From Verrucomicrobiales bacterium (lineage in GTDB: Bacteria; Verrucomicrobiota; Verrucomicrobiia; Limisphaerales; J093), in assembly GCA_024233305.1 (NCBI GenBank), contig JACKPV010000022.1, positions 434,001 to 498,000 on the forward strand: a DNA stretch of 64,000 nt, read 5' to 3'. Made by a program: the position numbers and the translations under genes. Shown here in pieces: positions 56,998 to 64,000 of this stretch (the stretch's first letter is position 1; every line of letters begins with the position of its first letter). The notes below the pieces were generated by a model that worked only from the letters and a program-made list of their open reading frames with translations, was not told the DNA's origin and did no database searches.

Positions 56998-58197
56998 TCA
57001 AGCCGCCGACAGCGCCCCATCCCAGTCCTTCCAGACCGGTTCATAACCCAGGCGACGGATGCGCTCGGCGACCTCGGCGGCGGAACGGTCGTCGGCGATG
57101 TTGAACTGCTCTGTGGCGGCGCGTCGCTCCGATTCGCCGGCGGCCCATTCGCTTGCTCCGAGTTCGACGATGCGGCCGCGTTCGGTCCGGTGGAGATGTT
57201 CCTTGCCGGCGCCGGTGTAGCCGCCCGGTTCGGTGTGGCTGCCGGCGCTCACCAGGGTGATTCCCAGCGGCATCAGTCCATCCCGCAGCCGGGCCGGTTC
57301 CCGGGTCGAAAGGACCAGGCCCACATCCGGGAACATCAGGCGGAACGCACAGATCAGTTGGGTCATCTCGCGATCGCCCAAGTGGGTCAGGGGCTGAAAG
57401 GCGCCGGCGCAGGGGCGTAATCGCGGCACCGAGATGGTCACCTGCGCCTTCCAGCAGTGTCGGAGCAAATAGGCGGCGTGAGCGGCCACCGACACGGCCT
57501 CCGCCCGCCAGTCCGCCAGCCCGTAGAGCGCGCCGATGCCCAACCGGCGAAATCCGGCGGCGTAGGCGCGCTCGGGTGTTTCGAGCCGCCAGTCGAAATC
57601 GCGCTTGGGACCGGCGGTGTGCATTTCGGCATAGCCGCCGCGATCGTAGGTTTCCTGGTAAACCACCAAACCCTCGGCTCCCGCCGCCACGAGCGGGCGG
57701 TAATCGGCGGCTTCCATCGGTCCGACTTCCAGCGAAACGCCGGGGGCCTCCTCGCGAACCGCGGCCACGCAATCCCGCAAATAACCGTTGGACACGAACC
57801 GCGGATGTTCACCGGCCACGAGCAGGATGTGGCGAAACCCTTCCCGCACGAGTGCCCGCGCCTCGGTCCGGACTTCGTCCACGGTGAGCGTCACCCGCAG
57901 GATCGGGTTGTCCCGCGAAAAGCCGCAGTAACGGCAGTTGTTGACGCATTCGTTCGAGAGGTACAGCGGGGCGAACAGGCGGATCACCTTGCCGAACCGT
58001 TGCTGGGTCAACGCCTGCGCGCGCCGGCCCAGGTCCTCGATACGGGCGCCGGCGCATGGCGAGAGCAGATCGGCGAAATCCGCCAGCGACAGCCGCGTCC
58101 GGGCCAGGCTGCGCGCCACGTCATCCGGGCGCGCGTCCTGCGTCCGGGCGAGCAACTGCGCCATCGGCAGGTTCTCAAATTCGGTAACGAAACTCAC
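56998..58197 (-). CDS. thiH: ThiH, tyrosine lyase (2-iminoacetate synthase)
   Basis: This radical-SAM enzyme has 399 residues from the GTG at 58197. The 4Fe-4S motif is CVNNCRYCGF at 84-93 (CxxxCxxC), in APLYLSNECVNNCRYCGFS. Other ThiH marks are LLVAGEHPRFVSNGYLRDCV, VVYQETYDRGGYAEMHTAGP, KRDFDWRLETPERAYAAGF and ISVPRLRPCAGAFQP. It splits tyrosine to p-cresol and dehydroglycine, the glycine unit of the thiazole ring. The frame continues upstream for 36 codons, but these are not conserved and run toward repeat copy C. The start has no clear ribosome site. The presence of ThiH instead of ThiO indicates the tyrosine-based route. Confidence 0.93.
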   Translation of the reverse strand: MSFVTEFENLPMAQLLARTQDARPDDVARSLARTRLSLADFADLLSPCAGARIEDLGRRAQALTQQRFGKVIRLFAPLYLSNECVNNCRYCGFSRDNPILRVTLTVDEVRTEARALVREGFRHILLVAGEHPRFVSNGYLRDCVAAVREEAPGVSLEVGPMEAADYRPLVAAGAEGLVVYQETYDRGGYAEMHTAGPKRDFDWRLETPERAYAAGFRRLGIGALYGLADWRAEAVSVAAHAAYLLRHCWKAQVTISVPRLRPCAGAFQPLTHLGDREMTQLICAFRLMFPDVGLVLSTREPARLRDGLMPLGITLVSAGSHTEPGGYTGAGKEHLHRTERGRIVELGASEWAAGESERRAATEQFNIADDRSAAEVAERIRRLGYEPVWKDWDGALSAA

Positions 58198-58320
58198 CGC
58201 CCCGAAACTAACAGGCCGGGCCGCGAAGTCGAGCCGCCGGGCGTCCGGCGCTGAAGGGGGCGTCGTCCGGTCGAAAATGTTCAGTTCCACCCCGGACGTA
58301 CCCAACGGGAGACGCGGACG

Positions 58321-58409
58321 TTCGGAACCGGCGAGACCGCGTAAGCCCCTGGATTTCAGCGCCGACTACACGTCGGCGGCCACCGCGTATTGCATCAATC
58401 CGGCTCAGT
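58321..58409. repeat. REPIN-like element, copy C (solitary right half)
   Basis: Only one REP arm is present (GCGCCGACTACACGTCGGCG, starting at 58360), with the inner sequence GGCGAGACCGCGTAAGCCCC before it and an outer end ATCAATCCGGCTCAG after it. It matches the right half of copies A and B closely, and the left half is missing. The GTAG foot has become GTGG. Its outer end overlaps the TGA stop (58405-58407) of the RraA-family gene. Confidence 0.85.
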
Positions 58410-59331
58410 AGGTCCGGCCTTCGAGCAGTTTCTCGCGCTGATAGGGCGTCAACTGATCGCCCTTCGCCTTGAGCCATTCGGTGAAGTCCCGCTCGATGTT
58501 TTCCGTCCACTTACGGTCGATTTCGCCCGGGGTGTATTGGCCCTCGCGGAGCCGTTGATGTCCGAACTCGTCGCGCAATCGCACGACCTCCGAAGTCTCG
58601 ACCACCTCCTGCGCCAGGTGCGCCGGGATGAAGATGACACCCTCGCGTTTGCCGAGGACGACGTCACCGGGCATGACCGCCGCGCGCCCGATCCGCACCG
58701 GGGTGTTGATGCCCATGAGCATGACGTTCGCCAGGAAGGAGGGATCCCAGCCGCGGGTGAAGGTGACGAAACCGGGGATCTGCTCGACGCCCTCGATGTC
58801 CCGGGAACCGCCGTCGATCACCACTCCGTTGCCGCCGGTCTTGGCCGCAATCGAGTTGGCCAGGTTGTCGCCCATGAACGTGCCGTCCACGACCTTTCCC
58901 ATCAGGTCGACGACGATGACGTCGCCCTTGACGAGGGTGTCGATGACCCAGGAGTTCTGGGCTCCGATTCGGCCCTCCTGCTTGCCCCGTTCGTTGATGG
59001 CGTCGTTGACATCGGGGCGCAAGGGCTGGAAGAAGGCCGTCACGGCGCGTCCGACCAGCACGGGGTTGTCGCCGGTGATGTGCCAGTTTCCCTCGAATTG
59101 ATTGACAAAACCGTGGCGGCGACAGACGGACCAGGCCTCCTCGATGGACACCGCCTTCATGCGTTCGAGGAGTCCTTCGGGCACCTTGGGGCGGCCATCG
59201 GCGAAGCGTTCGCCCTTCCATCCGGGAGTGTGGACCGCGAGGTCCGCGGCGTTGAAGACGCCCACCTGGCCGAACAACGCCGGCATCCCCGGGAGGAGGC
59301 AGGTCAGGAGAAGGAACGGGAGGTTTTTCAT
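58405..59331 (-). CDS. Exported RraA-family protein (HMG-aldolase/demethylmenaquinone methyltransferase-like fold)
   Basis: The 308-residue protein has a signal peptide (MKNLPFLLLTCLLPGMPALF). The RraA-like fold spans about 60-240. Key segments are GDVIVVDLMGKVVDGTFMGD, GGNGVVIDGGSRDIEGVEQI (Arg-Asp pair of the class II pyruvate aldolases) and MPGDVVLGKREGVIFIPAHL. Members include 4-hydroxy-4-methyl-2-oxoglutarate aldolase and the RNase E regulator RraA, and an exported member fits neither role well. The C-terminal 60 residues (DRKWTENIERDFTEWLKAKG) are an extra helical tail. It is last in the putative sugar-acid operon, 27 nt after the enolase-family gene. Its stop lies in repeat copy C. Confidence 0.83.
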   Translation of the reverse strand: MKNLPFLLLTCLLPGMPALFGQVGVFNAADLAVHTPGWKGERFADGRPKVPEGLLERMKAVSIEEAWSVCRRHGFVNQFEGNWHITGDNPVLVGRAVTAFFQPLRPDVNDAINERGKQEGRIGAQNSWVIDTLVKGDVIVVDLMGKVVDGTFMGDNLANSIAAKTGGNGVVIDGGSRDIEGVEQIPGFVTFTRGWDPSFLANVMLMGINTPVRIGRAAVMPGDVVLGKREGVIFIPAHLAQEVVETSEVVRLRDEFGHQRLREGQYTPGEIDRKWTENIERDFTEWLKAKGDQLTPYQREKLLEGRTY

Positions 59332-59358
59332 GGGTATGCTTGGGGGAAAAGCTGCGGT

Positions 59359-60789
59359 TCAGGTGAGGCGCGCGGCGCGGGTTCGGGAGGCTTTTCGGTC
59401 CAGCCGGCTCCAGTGGCGGTCCCAGGAGCGTTCGTTATTCCAACGATCGCTCGGTGGGAAGAAGGCCTCCGCGGGGTCGAGACCCTCGTGCGCCAGATGC
59501 TCCCGAATGGCTTCCTCGTTCAGGGAAATCCCGAGCCCCGGTCCGTCCGGCACCGGCACGTAGCCGCCCTGCACGATGGGTTTCGGCACGCCTTCGATCA
59601 GATCGTCGTAATGCGTGGTGTCGACGTCGTGATGTTCGAGGGCGAGGAAGTTCTCGGTGGCGGCGGCGCAATGCACGCTGCCCATCAAGCCCACCGGCGA
59701 GCCGGCCATGTGCATGGCCATGGCGATCCCATGTTCCATGGCCAGGTCGCCGATCTTCTTCGTCTCGAGCAGACCGCCCGAGGTCATCAGGTCCGGGTGG
59801 CAGATCGCAATGGCCTTCTGCTCGAACAGCGGCAGAAACCCTTCTTTCAGATAGATGTCCTCGCCGGTGAGGATCGGCGTGCTGCACCCGTTGCGCAGCC
59901 GGACATACTGGTCGGTGTAGAACCACGGAATCATGTCCTCGAGCCAGGCCAGATTGAACGGGTCCAGCGTGCGGGCCAGTTTGATCGCATCTTCGACGCC
60001 CATGTGTCCGAAGTGATCCGCTGCCAACGGGACATCCCAGCCGACCGCTTCGCGGACCCGACGGACGTAATCGGCAATCCGCTCCAGACCCTGATCGGTG
60101 ATCCGGATTCCGGTGAACGGATGCGGCACCATCGGCGGCGTGATCGATCGGCGGGAACGCGGCGAGCCATCGGACGGATCCGGGGCCGGGTACGTCAGTC
60201 CATCCTCCGCGCCCCGCGCGAGGTCGATGCCGATGTCCATCTTCAGGAAGGTGAAGCCCTGCTCGCGACGGGCGCGCAACCGGCGGCCCATTTCCTCGGG
60301 GTCCGGATGGGTCGGAGTGTCGGCATACATGCGGACCCGGTCCCGGAACCGGCCGCCGAGCATCTGCCAGCAGGGGACCCCCCAGTGTTTGCCCGCCAGA
60401 TCCCAGCAGGCCATCTCGATGGCGACCACCCCGCCGGCCTGTCTTCCGTGACCGCCAAACTGTTTCAACTTCCGGAAGAGGCGGTCCACGTTGCAGGGGT
60501 TTTCCCCGAGGATCCGGCGCTTGAGCATCAAGGCGTAGGTCGGACTGGCCCCGTCGCGGATCTCGCCGTAGCCGCTGATGCCGTGGTTGGTGTCGATGCG
60601 GACGATGTGGGTGGTCAGCCCCGTCGGCATGCGGGCGACCCGCAGATCGGTGATGCGCAGGGGTTCGGTCGGACGAAGCGCTCTGGACGGGGTCGGAGAC
60701 GGGGATTCGGCGGCCGCACTGTCGAGGCCTCCGACGGCGCCGACCGCGGCGCCCAAGCCGGTGAGATTGAGGAAATGACGGCGGTTCAT
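59359..60789 (-). CDS. Exported enolase-superfamily dehydratase (mandelate racemase/muconate lactonizing type), copy 1
   Basis: The 476-residue protein starts at the ATG at 60789, MNRRHFLNLTGLGAAVGAVG, a Tat-like signal. The capping domain (MPTGLTTHIVRIDTNHGISG, GYGEIRDGASPTYALMLKRR) precedes the barrel, in which KMDIGID, AADHFGHMGVEDAIKLARTL, WLEDMIPWF and ILTGEDIYLKEGF supply the Asp/Glu/Glu metal ligands. A His follows in AICHPDLMTSGGLLETKKIG. These enzymes remove an alpha-proton from a carboxylate sugar and then dehydrate or racemise it. The substrate is unknown. It is between the BASS carrier and the RraA-like gene, all on one strand. Confidence 0.88.
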   Translation of the reverse strand: MNRRHFLNLTGLGAAVGAVGGLDSAAAESPSPTPSRALRPTEPLRITDLRVARMPTGLTTHIVRIDTNHGISGYGEIRDGASPTYALMLKRRILGENPCNVDRLFRKLKQFGGHGRQAGGVVAIEMACWDLAGKHWGVPCWQMLGGRFRDRVRMYADTPTHPDPEEMGRRLRARREQGFTFLKMDIGIDLARGAEDGLTYPAPDPSDGSPRSRRSITPPMVPHPFTGIRITDQGLERIADYVRRVREAVGWDVPLAADHFGHMGVEDAIKLARTLDPFNLAWLEDMIPWFYTDQYVRLRNGCSTPILTGEDIYLKEGFLPLFEQKAIAICHPDLMTSGGLLETKKIGDLAMEHGIAMAMHMAGSPVGLMGSVHCAAATENFLALEHHDVDTTHYDDLIEGVPKPIVQGGYVPVPDGPGLGISLNEEAIREHLAHEGLDPAEAFFPPSDRWNNERSWDRHWSRLDRKASRTRAARLT

Positions 60790-60859
60790 TGCGGAGTGAG
60801 TGGGCTGGTTTGGCAGCATGGCGGTTGGCGGTTGGTGGAAGGTTGGCGGTAAAACGCGT

Positions 60860-62245
60860 TCAGTTCTCGGGAGCGGTGGGCCGCCCGACGTTGGCGCGGG
60901 TGGTGGAAAGGGAGGAGGGCCCGGCGGCTGACGGTTCGTCGTCGCGGTGATCCCGGCGCGGGGGACGGCCGCGCCACCAAGTTGCCAGGATCGAGCCGGA
61001 CACGTTCATCCAGGGGCCGAAGATCGCCGGAGCGAGAGCGGCCTGGACGCTGTGCAGGGCGTTCATCGCCAGGCCCGATCCCATCCCGCCGTTCTGCATG
61101 CCGACCTCGAATGCCACCGTCCGGCAATCCTGCTCGCGCAACCGGGCGAGCCGCGCCAGCCAGTAGCCGAGCGTGTAGCCGATCAGGTTGTGGGTGATCG
61201 CCGCCAGCAGGAGCAGCAACCCGACGTGGAGGAGATCGTCGGCGGAGCGGGCGGTGATAATGGCGATGATGTAACAGATGCCCACCATTGAGACCAGCGG
61301 CAGCGCGCGGTCCATCCAGGTTCCCGGTCCCTTCAAGACGAGTTCGACGATCCACTTCGCCAGCGCCACCACCGCGATGAGCCCGAAGCCCAGCACCAGC
61401 CCGGTGGTCAGCGGACCGAACCACGCAGCGCCCGCCACGCCGATGCCCACGGCCGCTGCGCCGGCGGCGAGGCCCATGCCGACGAGCACCGTCCTCCGCT
61501 GGAAAATGGCCCGGCGGCTGTACAGCACCCGGTTCGCCAGCAACCCGGCGGCGATCGGCACGAGGATCATGTTGCAGATCGACAGCATCATGTCGACGAA
61601 CCTGATCTCGATGTATTGCGCCGCCAGGAGTTTCATCATCAGCGGCGTCAGCACCGGGGAGAGCAGTGTCGAACACGCCGTCATCGTCACCGACAGGGCG
61701 ACGTTTCCGCGGGCCAGGTAAGCCATCAAATTCGAGGCCACGCCGCCCGGACATGCGCCGATGAGCACGATGCCGGCGGCGATCTCGGGGGCGAATCCGA
61801 GGGCGGACGCCAGCAGGTAGCCCACGGTGGGCATGATCGAGAACTGGAGTACGATGCCCACGAACACCGGCCAGGGCAGGCGCAGCACCCGGCTGAAATC
61901 CGCGAGACTCAGGGTGGTGCCCATCCCGAACATGATGATCTGGATGAGCGGGACGATGAGGATCTTGAGGTCCACCCCGAACCAGACGCCGAACGCCCTG
62001 GGCTGGCCGAGCGACAGCGCCACGAAGGCGAGCACCCACCAGGTGAAGGAGAAGCCCCGCAGGGAAGGATACCGGCTGAACCCGAGCGCCGTGCCGGCGA
62101 ACAGCGCCACCAACCCTGGCGCGACCAGCTGGCCGCGCCCCGTTGCCCAACCGCCCAGGGCCACGAGCAGGCCGGCCAGCGCCATCGCCCACATCGCCTG
62201 GCCCACACGCGCGGCCAGGGGCTTATCCACGGGGTGCGAGGTCAT
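60860..62245 (-). CDS. Bile acid:sodium symporter (BASS) family transporter
   Basis: The 461-residue protein has about ten transmembrane helices. The start at 62245 gives MTSHPVDKPLAARVGQAMWA; a longer frame upstream is antisense-like and lies over the next gene. Family marks are LIQIIMFGMGTTLSLADFSR, GIVLIGACPGGVASNLMAYL, ARGNVALSVTMTACSTLLSP and EVGMQNGGMGSGLAMNALHS, which form the two Na+ sites and the crossing helices. The protein is longer than typical ASBT homologues (about 320), with an N-terminal extra helix pair and a C-terminal hydrophilic tail. It would import an organic anion with sodium. Its place between two sugar-acid dehydratases suggests a sugar acid as the substrate (inference). 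Confidence 0.88.
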   Translation of the reverse strand: MTSHPVDKPLAARVGQAMWAMALAGLLVALGGWATGRGQLVAPGLVALFAGTALGFSRYPSLRGFSFTWWVLAFVALSLGQPRAFGVWFGVDLKILIVPLIQIIMFGMGTTLSLADFSRVLRLPWPVFVGIVLQFSIMPTVGYLLASALGFAPEIAAGIVLIGACPGGVASNLMAYLARGNVALSVTMTACSTLLSPVLTPLMMKLLAAQYIEIRFVDMMLSICNMILVPIAAGLLANRVLYSRRAIFQRRTVLVGMGLAAGAAAVGIGVAGAAWFGPLTTGLVLGFGLIAVVALAKWIVELVLKGPGTWMDRALPLVSMVGICYIIAIITARSADDLLHVGLLLLLAAITHNLIGYTLGYWLARLARLREQDCRTVAFEVGMQNGGMGSGLAMNALHSVQAALAPAIFGPWMNVSGSILATWWRGRPPRRDHRDDEPSAAGPSSLSTTRANVGRPTAPEN

Positions 62246-62267
62246 GCGTCGTTGGGGGGAAGGACGT

Positions 62268-63593
62268 TCAGGGGCGGACGGCGGTTCCATCCCGCCGGCG
62301 CACCGGTTTCCAGAGGCCCTGCCCGGTGTCCCAGGCGCCGGCCTTTGCGGCGAGTTCCTCGTTGATGTCCACCCCGAGCCCCGGGGCTTCGTTGAGGTGC
62401 ATGTAGCCCTTTTCCATCGTGGGCGTGCCCGGGAAGATCTCGCGCAGCTCGTCGGAAATGTCGACGTACTCCTGGATGCCGAAATTGTGAATCGCCAGAT
62501 CCAGATGCGCGTTGGCGGCGTGGCCCGGCGGCGACACATCCCCCGGCCCATGCCATGCGCTGCGCACCCCGAACCATTCGGCGAGCGCGGCGATCTTCCG
62601 CGCGACGCTGAGCCCGCCGACCTGCGAGAGGTGAACCCGGATGAAGTCGATCAGGCGTCCGGTGATGAGGTCCACCCATTCGTGCGGGCTGTTGAACAGT
62701 TCACCCATGGCGATCGGCGTCGAGGTCTGTTCGCGCAGCATCTTGAAATACCCGTTCATCTCGGGCGGAAACGGATCCTCGATGAAGAACGGACGATGGA
62801 CCTCGAGCTGTTTCACGAGGTTGATGGCGTCAATCGGGGCCACCCGCTCGTGGATGTCGTGCAACAGCTCGACCTCCTCGCCGCAGGTGTGGCGGATATG
62901 CTCGAACATCTTCGGCGTGACGCGGAGATAAGGTCCCGGCGCCATGAACTCGTCGCTCGCCGAACCGAAGCCGGCGGCCTTGAAGTCCGGGTCCCGGGAC
63001 AACTGCGGCGAGCCGTAACCGCCCAGCTGGATGCGAACGTGACGCCAACCCTGTTCGATGGCCTGATGCACGCGGTCTTCGAGTTCCGTCAAATCCCGCC
63101 CATGGCAGTGGCGGTAGGTGTCGGCGGCAAAGCGGCATTTCCCGCCCAGCAACTGGTAGACGGGCAGGTTCGCCCGTTTGCCCTTGATGTCCCAAAGCGC
63201 CTGATCCAGGCCGCTCAAGGCGTTGTTCAGAACGGGGCCGTTGCGCCAGTAGGAGGAGGTGTAGGCCGTCTGCCAGAGGTCCTCGATCTGATCGGGATCG
63301 CGCCCAATGGCGAAGGGTCGCAGGTATTCACGCACCGCGGTCTCGACCACCATCGGCCGCTGCTGAAACGTCGCGCAGCCGAGGCCGTGGAGGCCGGGTT
63401 CGCTGGTTTCGACCTTCACCACGTTCAGGTTTCGCACCCGGATGCAGCGGACGTCGGTGATCTTGAGCGGCGCCAGGCCGCGGGTGGCGGCGGCGTAACG
63501 CTCGCGGGTCGGGTCGTCGGCGGGCAGGCCGGTCAATCCGCCCACGGCGCCCAACCCGAGGTTGAACAGGAGTTCGCGTCGATTCATGGCCAT
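62268..63593 (-). CDS. Exported enolase-superfamily dehydratase, RspA/mannonate-dehydratase-like, copy 2
   Basis: The protein is about 441 residues from the ATG at 63593 (MAMNRRELLFNLGLGAVGGL, Tat-like; an ATG at 63587 is also possible). The capping domain has ITDVRCIRVRNLNVVKVETS. The barrel has RHVRIQLGGYGSP, ELLHDIHERVAPIDAINLVK (Asp), FFIEDPFPPEMN (Glu), AMGELFNSPHEW (Glu) and AWHGPGDVSPPGHAANAHLD (His), followed by NFGIQEYVDISDELREIFPG. The last two are hallmarks of the RspA/ManD group that dehydrates D-mannonate or D-gluconate. It is the first gene of the operon, 22 nt before the BASS carrier. Export of an enzyme of this group is atypical. A role on plant-derived uronates is likely but unproven. 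Confidence 0.9.
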   Translation of the reverse strand: MAMNRRELLFNLGLGAVGGLTGLPADDPTRERYAAATRGLAPLKITDVRCIRVRNLNVVKVETSEPGLHGLGCATFQQRPMVVETAVREYLRPFAIGRDPDQIEDLWQTAYTSSYWRNGPVLNNALSGLDQALWDIKGKRANLPVYQLLGGKCRFAADTYRHCHGRDLTELEDRVHQAIEQGWRHVRIQLGGYGSPQLSRDPDFKAAGFGSASDEFMAPGPYLRVTPKMFEHIRHTCGEEVELLHDIHERVAPIDAINLVKQLEVHRPFFIEDPFPPEMNGYFKMLREQTSTPIAMGELFNSPHEWVDLITGRLIDFIRVHLSQVGGLSVARKIAALAEWFGVRSAWHGPGDVSPPGHAANAHLDLAIHNFGIQEYVDISDELREIFPGTPTMEKGYMHLNEAPGLGVDINEELAAKAGAWDTGQGLWKPVRRRDGTAVRP

Positions 63594-63730
63594 GCCGTGG
63601 CACTCCGCCCCCCGATCAACACGACGCCCGAGGCAACGATGCAACCGGTCGGCGGAGGTGTGGCAACAGGAAGCGGGATTGCCCGCCCGGGGTCAAGTCC
63701 GCAGAAACCCACGAACGCCCGGGGGTGCAC

Positions 63731-63927
63731 CTCAGAGCGGTATTGATTCAACACGGGGTAGCCGCCGACGTGTAGTCGGCGCTGAAATCCAAGGGCTTAC
63801 GCGGGCGCGCCGATTCCGACCAGCAGTCACCTTCCGCGGAATCGTCGCCCTCGGCAGCAGGCAGCCCTATCCCCACTGAATCATGCGCCGACTACGCCGG
63901 CAGCTACGCGGTACGGAATGGTCACGG
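63731..63927. repeat. REPIN-like inverted-repeat element, copy D (opposite orientation)
   Basis: The core 63758-63907 (150 bp) has arms at 63758-63782 and 63885-63907, both with an intact GTAG foot. Compared with copies A and B it lies in the reverse direction and has lost two bases in the right arm. The outer sequence CTCAGAGCGGTATTGATTCA begins it at 63731, and GTACGGAATGGTCACGGC ends it. The inner 100 bp match the complement of copies A and B well. Confidence 0.88.
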
Positions 63928-63936
63928 CGGAGGCCC

Positions 63937-64000
63937 CACCGACCGGAGAGCGGGCTGCGGGAAATCCGCCCGTATGGTTCGGAGGGAGGAGGGGCGCTAA
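63937..64000 (+). repeat. Possible group II intron segment at the window edge
   Basis: The sequence GAGCGGGCTGCGGGAAATCC then GCCCGTATGGTTCGGAGGGA can fold as a hairpin and then runs into GGAGGGGCGCTAA at the edge. The hairpin with GGTTCGGAGGGAGG after it looks like the segment near the maturase gene of bacterial group II introns. 35 nt of it match the remnant at 36924-36958 (minus strand). The window stops before any reverse transcriptase frame could be seen. Confidence 0.4.

Larger units (their letters stand above)
63594..64000. other. Intergenic region to the right edge, 407 bp
   Basis: This upstream region of the sugar-acid operon holds the full-length repeat copy D and then the intron-like segment at the edge. 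No protein gene is seen before the window ends. Any promoter for the operon should lie in 63594-63730. Confidence 0.5.

Overview
The window is about 64 kb of high-GC bacterial chromosome and carries roughly 45 protein-coding genes. I see no rRNA, complete tRNA, CRISPR array, phage or transposase gene. The gene content points to Verrucomicrobiota, probably a Limisphaerales/Pedosphaera-type soil or aquatic lineage. The evidence is a pseudopilin of the GFTLIELLVVIAIIGILAA type with a C-terminal H-x-DG signature, giant secreted LamG and FG-GAP proteins with a Verrucomicrobia-like GPWT...FFRL tail, a Tat-exported enolase-superfamily pair, and two PQQ-type propeller proteins. The taxonomic call is inference from gene style, not from a marker gene.

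Layout. 1-7.5 kb (minus strand): two large secreted proteins flanking a pseudopilin gene and a GNAT acetyltransferase. 7.7-16.9 kb (minus): a complete, tightly coupled cbb3 cytochrome oxidase operon, ccoI-ccoS-ccoNO(fused)-ccoQ-ccoP(mono-haem)-ccoG-ccoH-SafE-type protein, with gmhA at its end. 17.1-19.2 kb (plus): gcvT and gcvH separated by a nested palindromic element, then a DUF1737 protein. 19.2-22.3 kb (minus): an ECF sigma factor and a membrane-anchored SGNH-TPR protein. 22.4-26.8 kb (minus): a molybdenum hydroxylase operon (2Fe-2S subunit, Mo subunit, XdhC, MobA-like transferase). 26.9-36.8 kb (mostly plus): a glycosyltransferase, exonuclease III, an HpnA-like epimerase, a UspA protein, a PQQ-propeller protein, a GH38-type glycosidase and a sugar porter. 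37-43 kb: YjbQ, M16 protease, lytic transglycosylase, a hypothetical gene, a frameshifted yggS and a nucleotide-sugar dehydrogenase. 43.5-52.7 kb: second PQQ-propeller protein, UvrD helicase, YdjC deacetylase, M1 peptidase with HEAT repeats and a secreted esterase. 53.3-58.2 kb (minus): an LMW-phosphatase/RpiB/GlyA triple fusion, a second glycosyltransferase, thiS and thiH. 58.4-63.6 kb (minus): a probable sugar-acid operon (two exported enolase-family enzymes, a BASS-family carrier, an exported RraA-family protein).

How it works together. The picture is an aerobic or microaerobic heterotroph with a high-affinity oxidase, exported polysaccharide and sugar-acid enzymes with matching transporters, and one-carbon/glycine metabolism (GcvT, GcvH, GlyA). 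Intergenic spaces hold a family of about 150-200 bp inverted-repeat elements. Their arms are hairpins with a GTAG foot, like REPINs. Three copies are near complete, one is a solitary half and one is an end fragment. The most unusual single gene is the 721-residue fusion of a YwlE-like phosphatase, ribose-5-phosphate isomerase B and serine hydroxymethyltransferase. The fusion keeps the order in which the separate genes lie in Bacillus.
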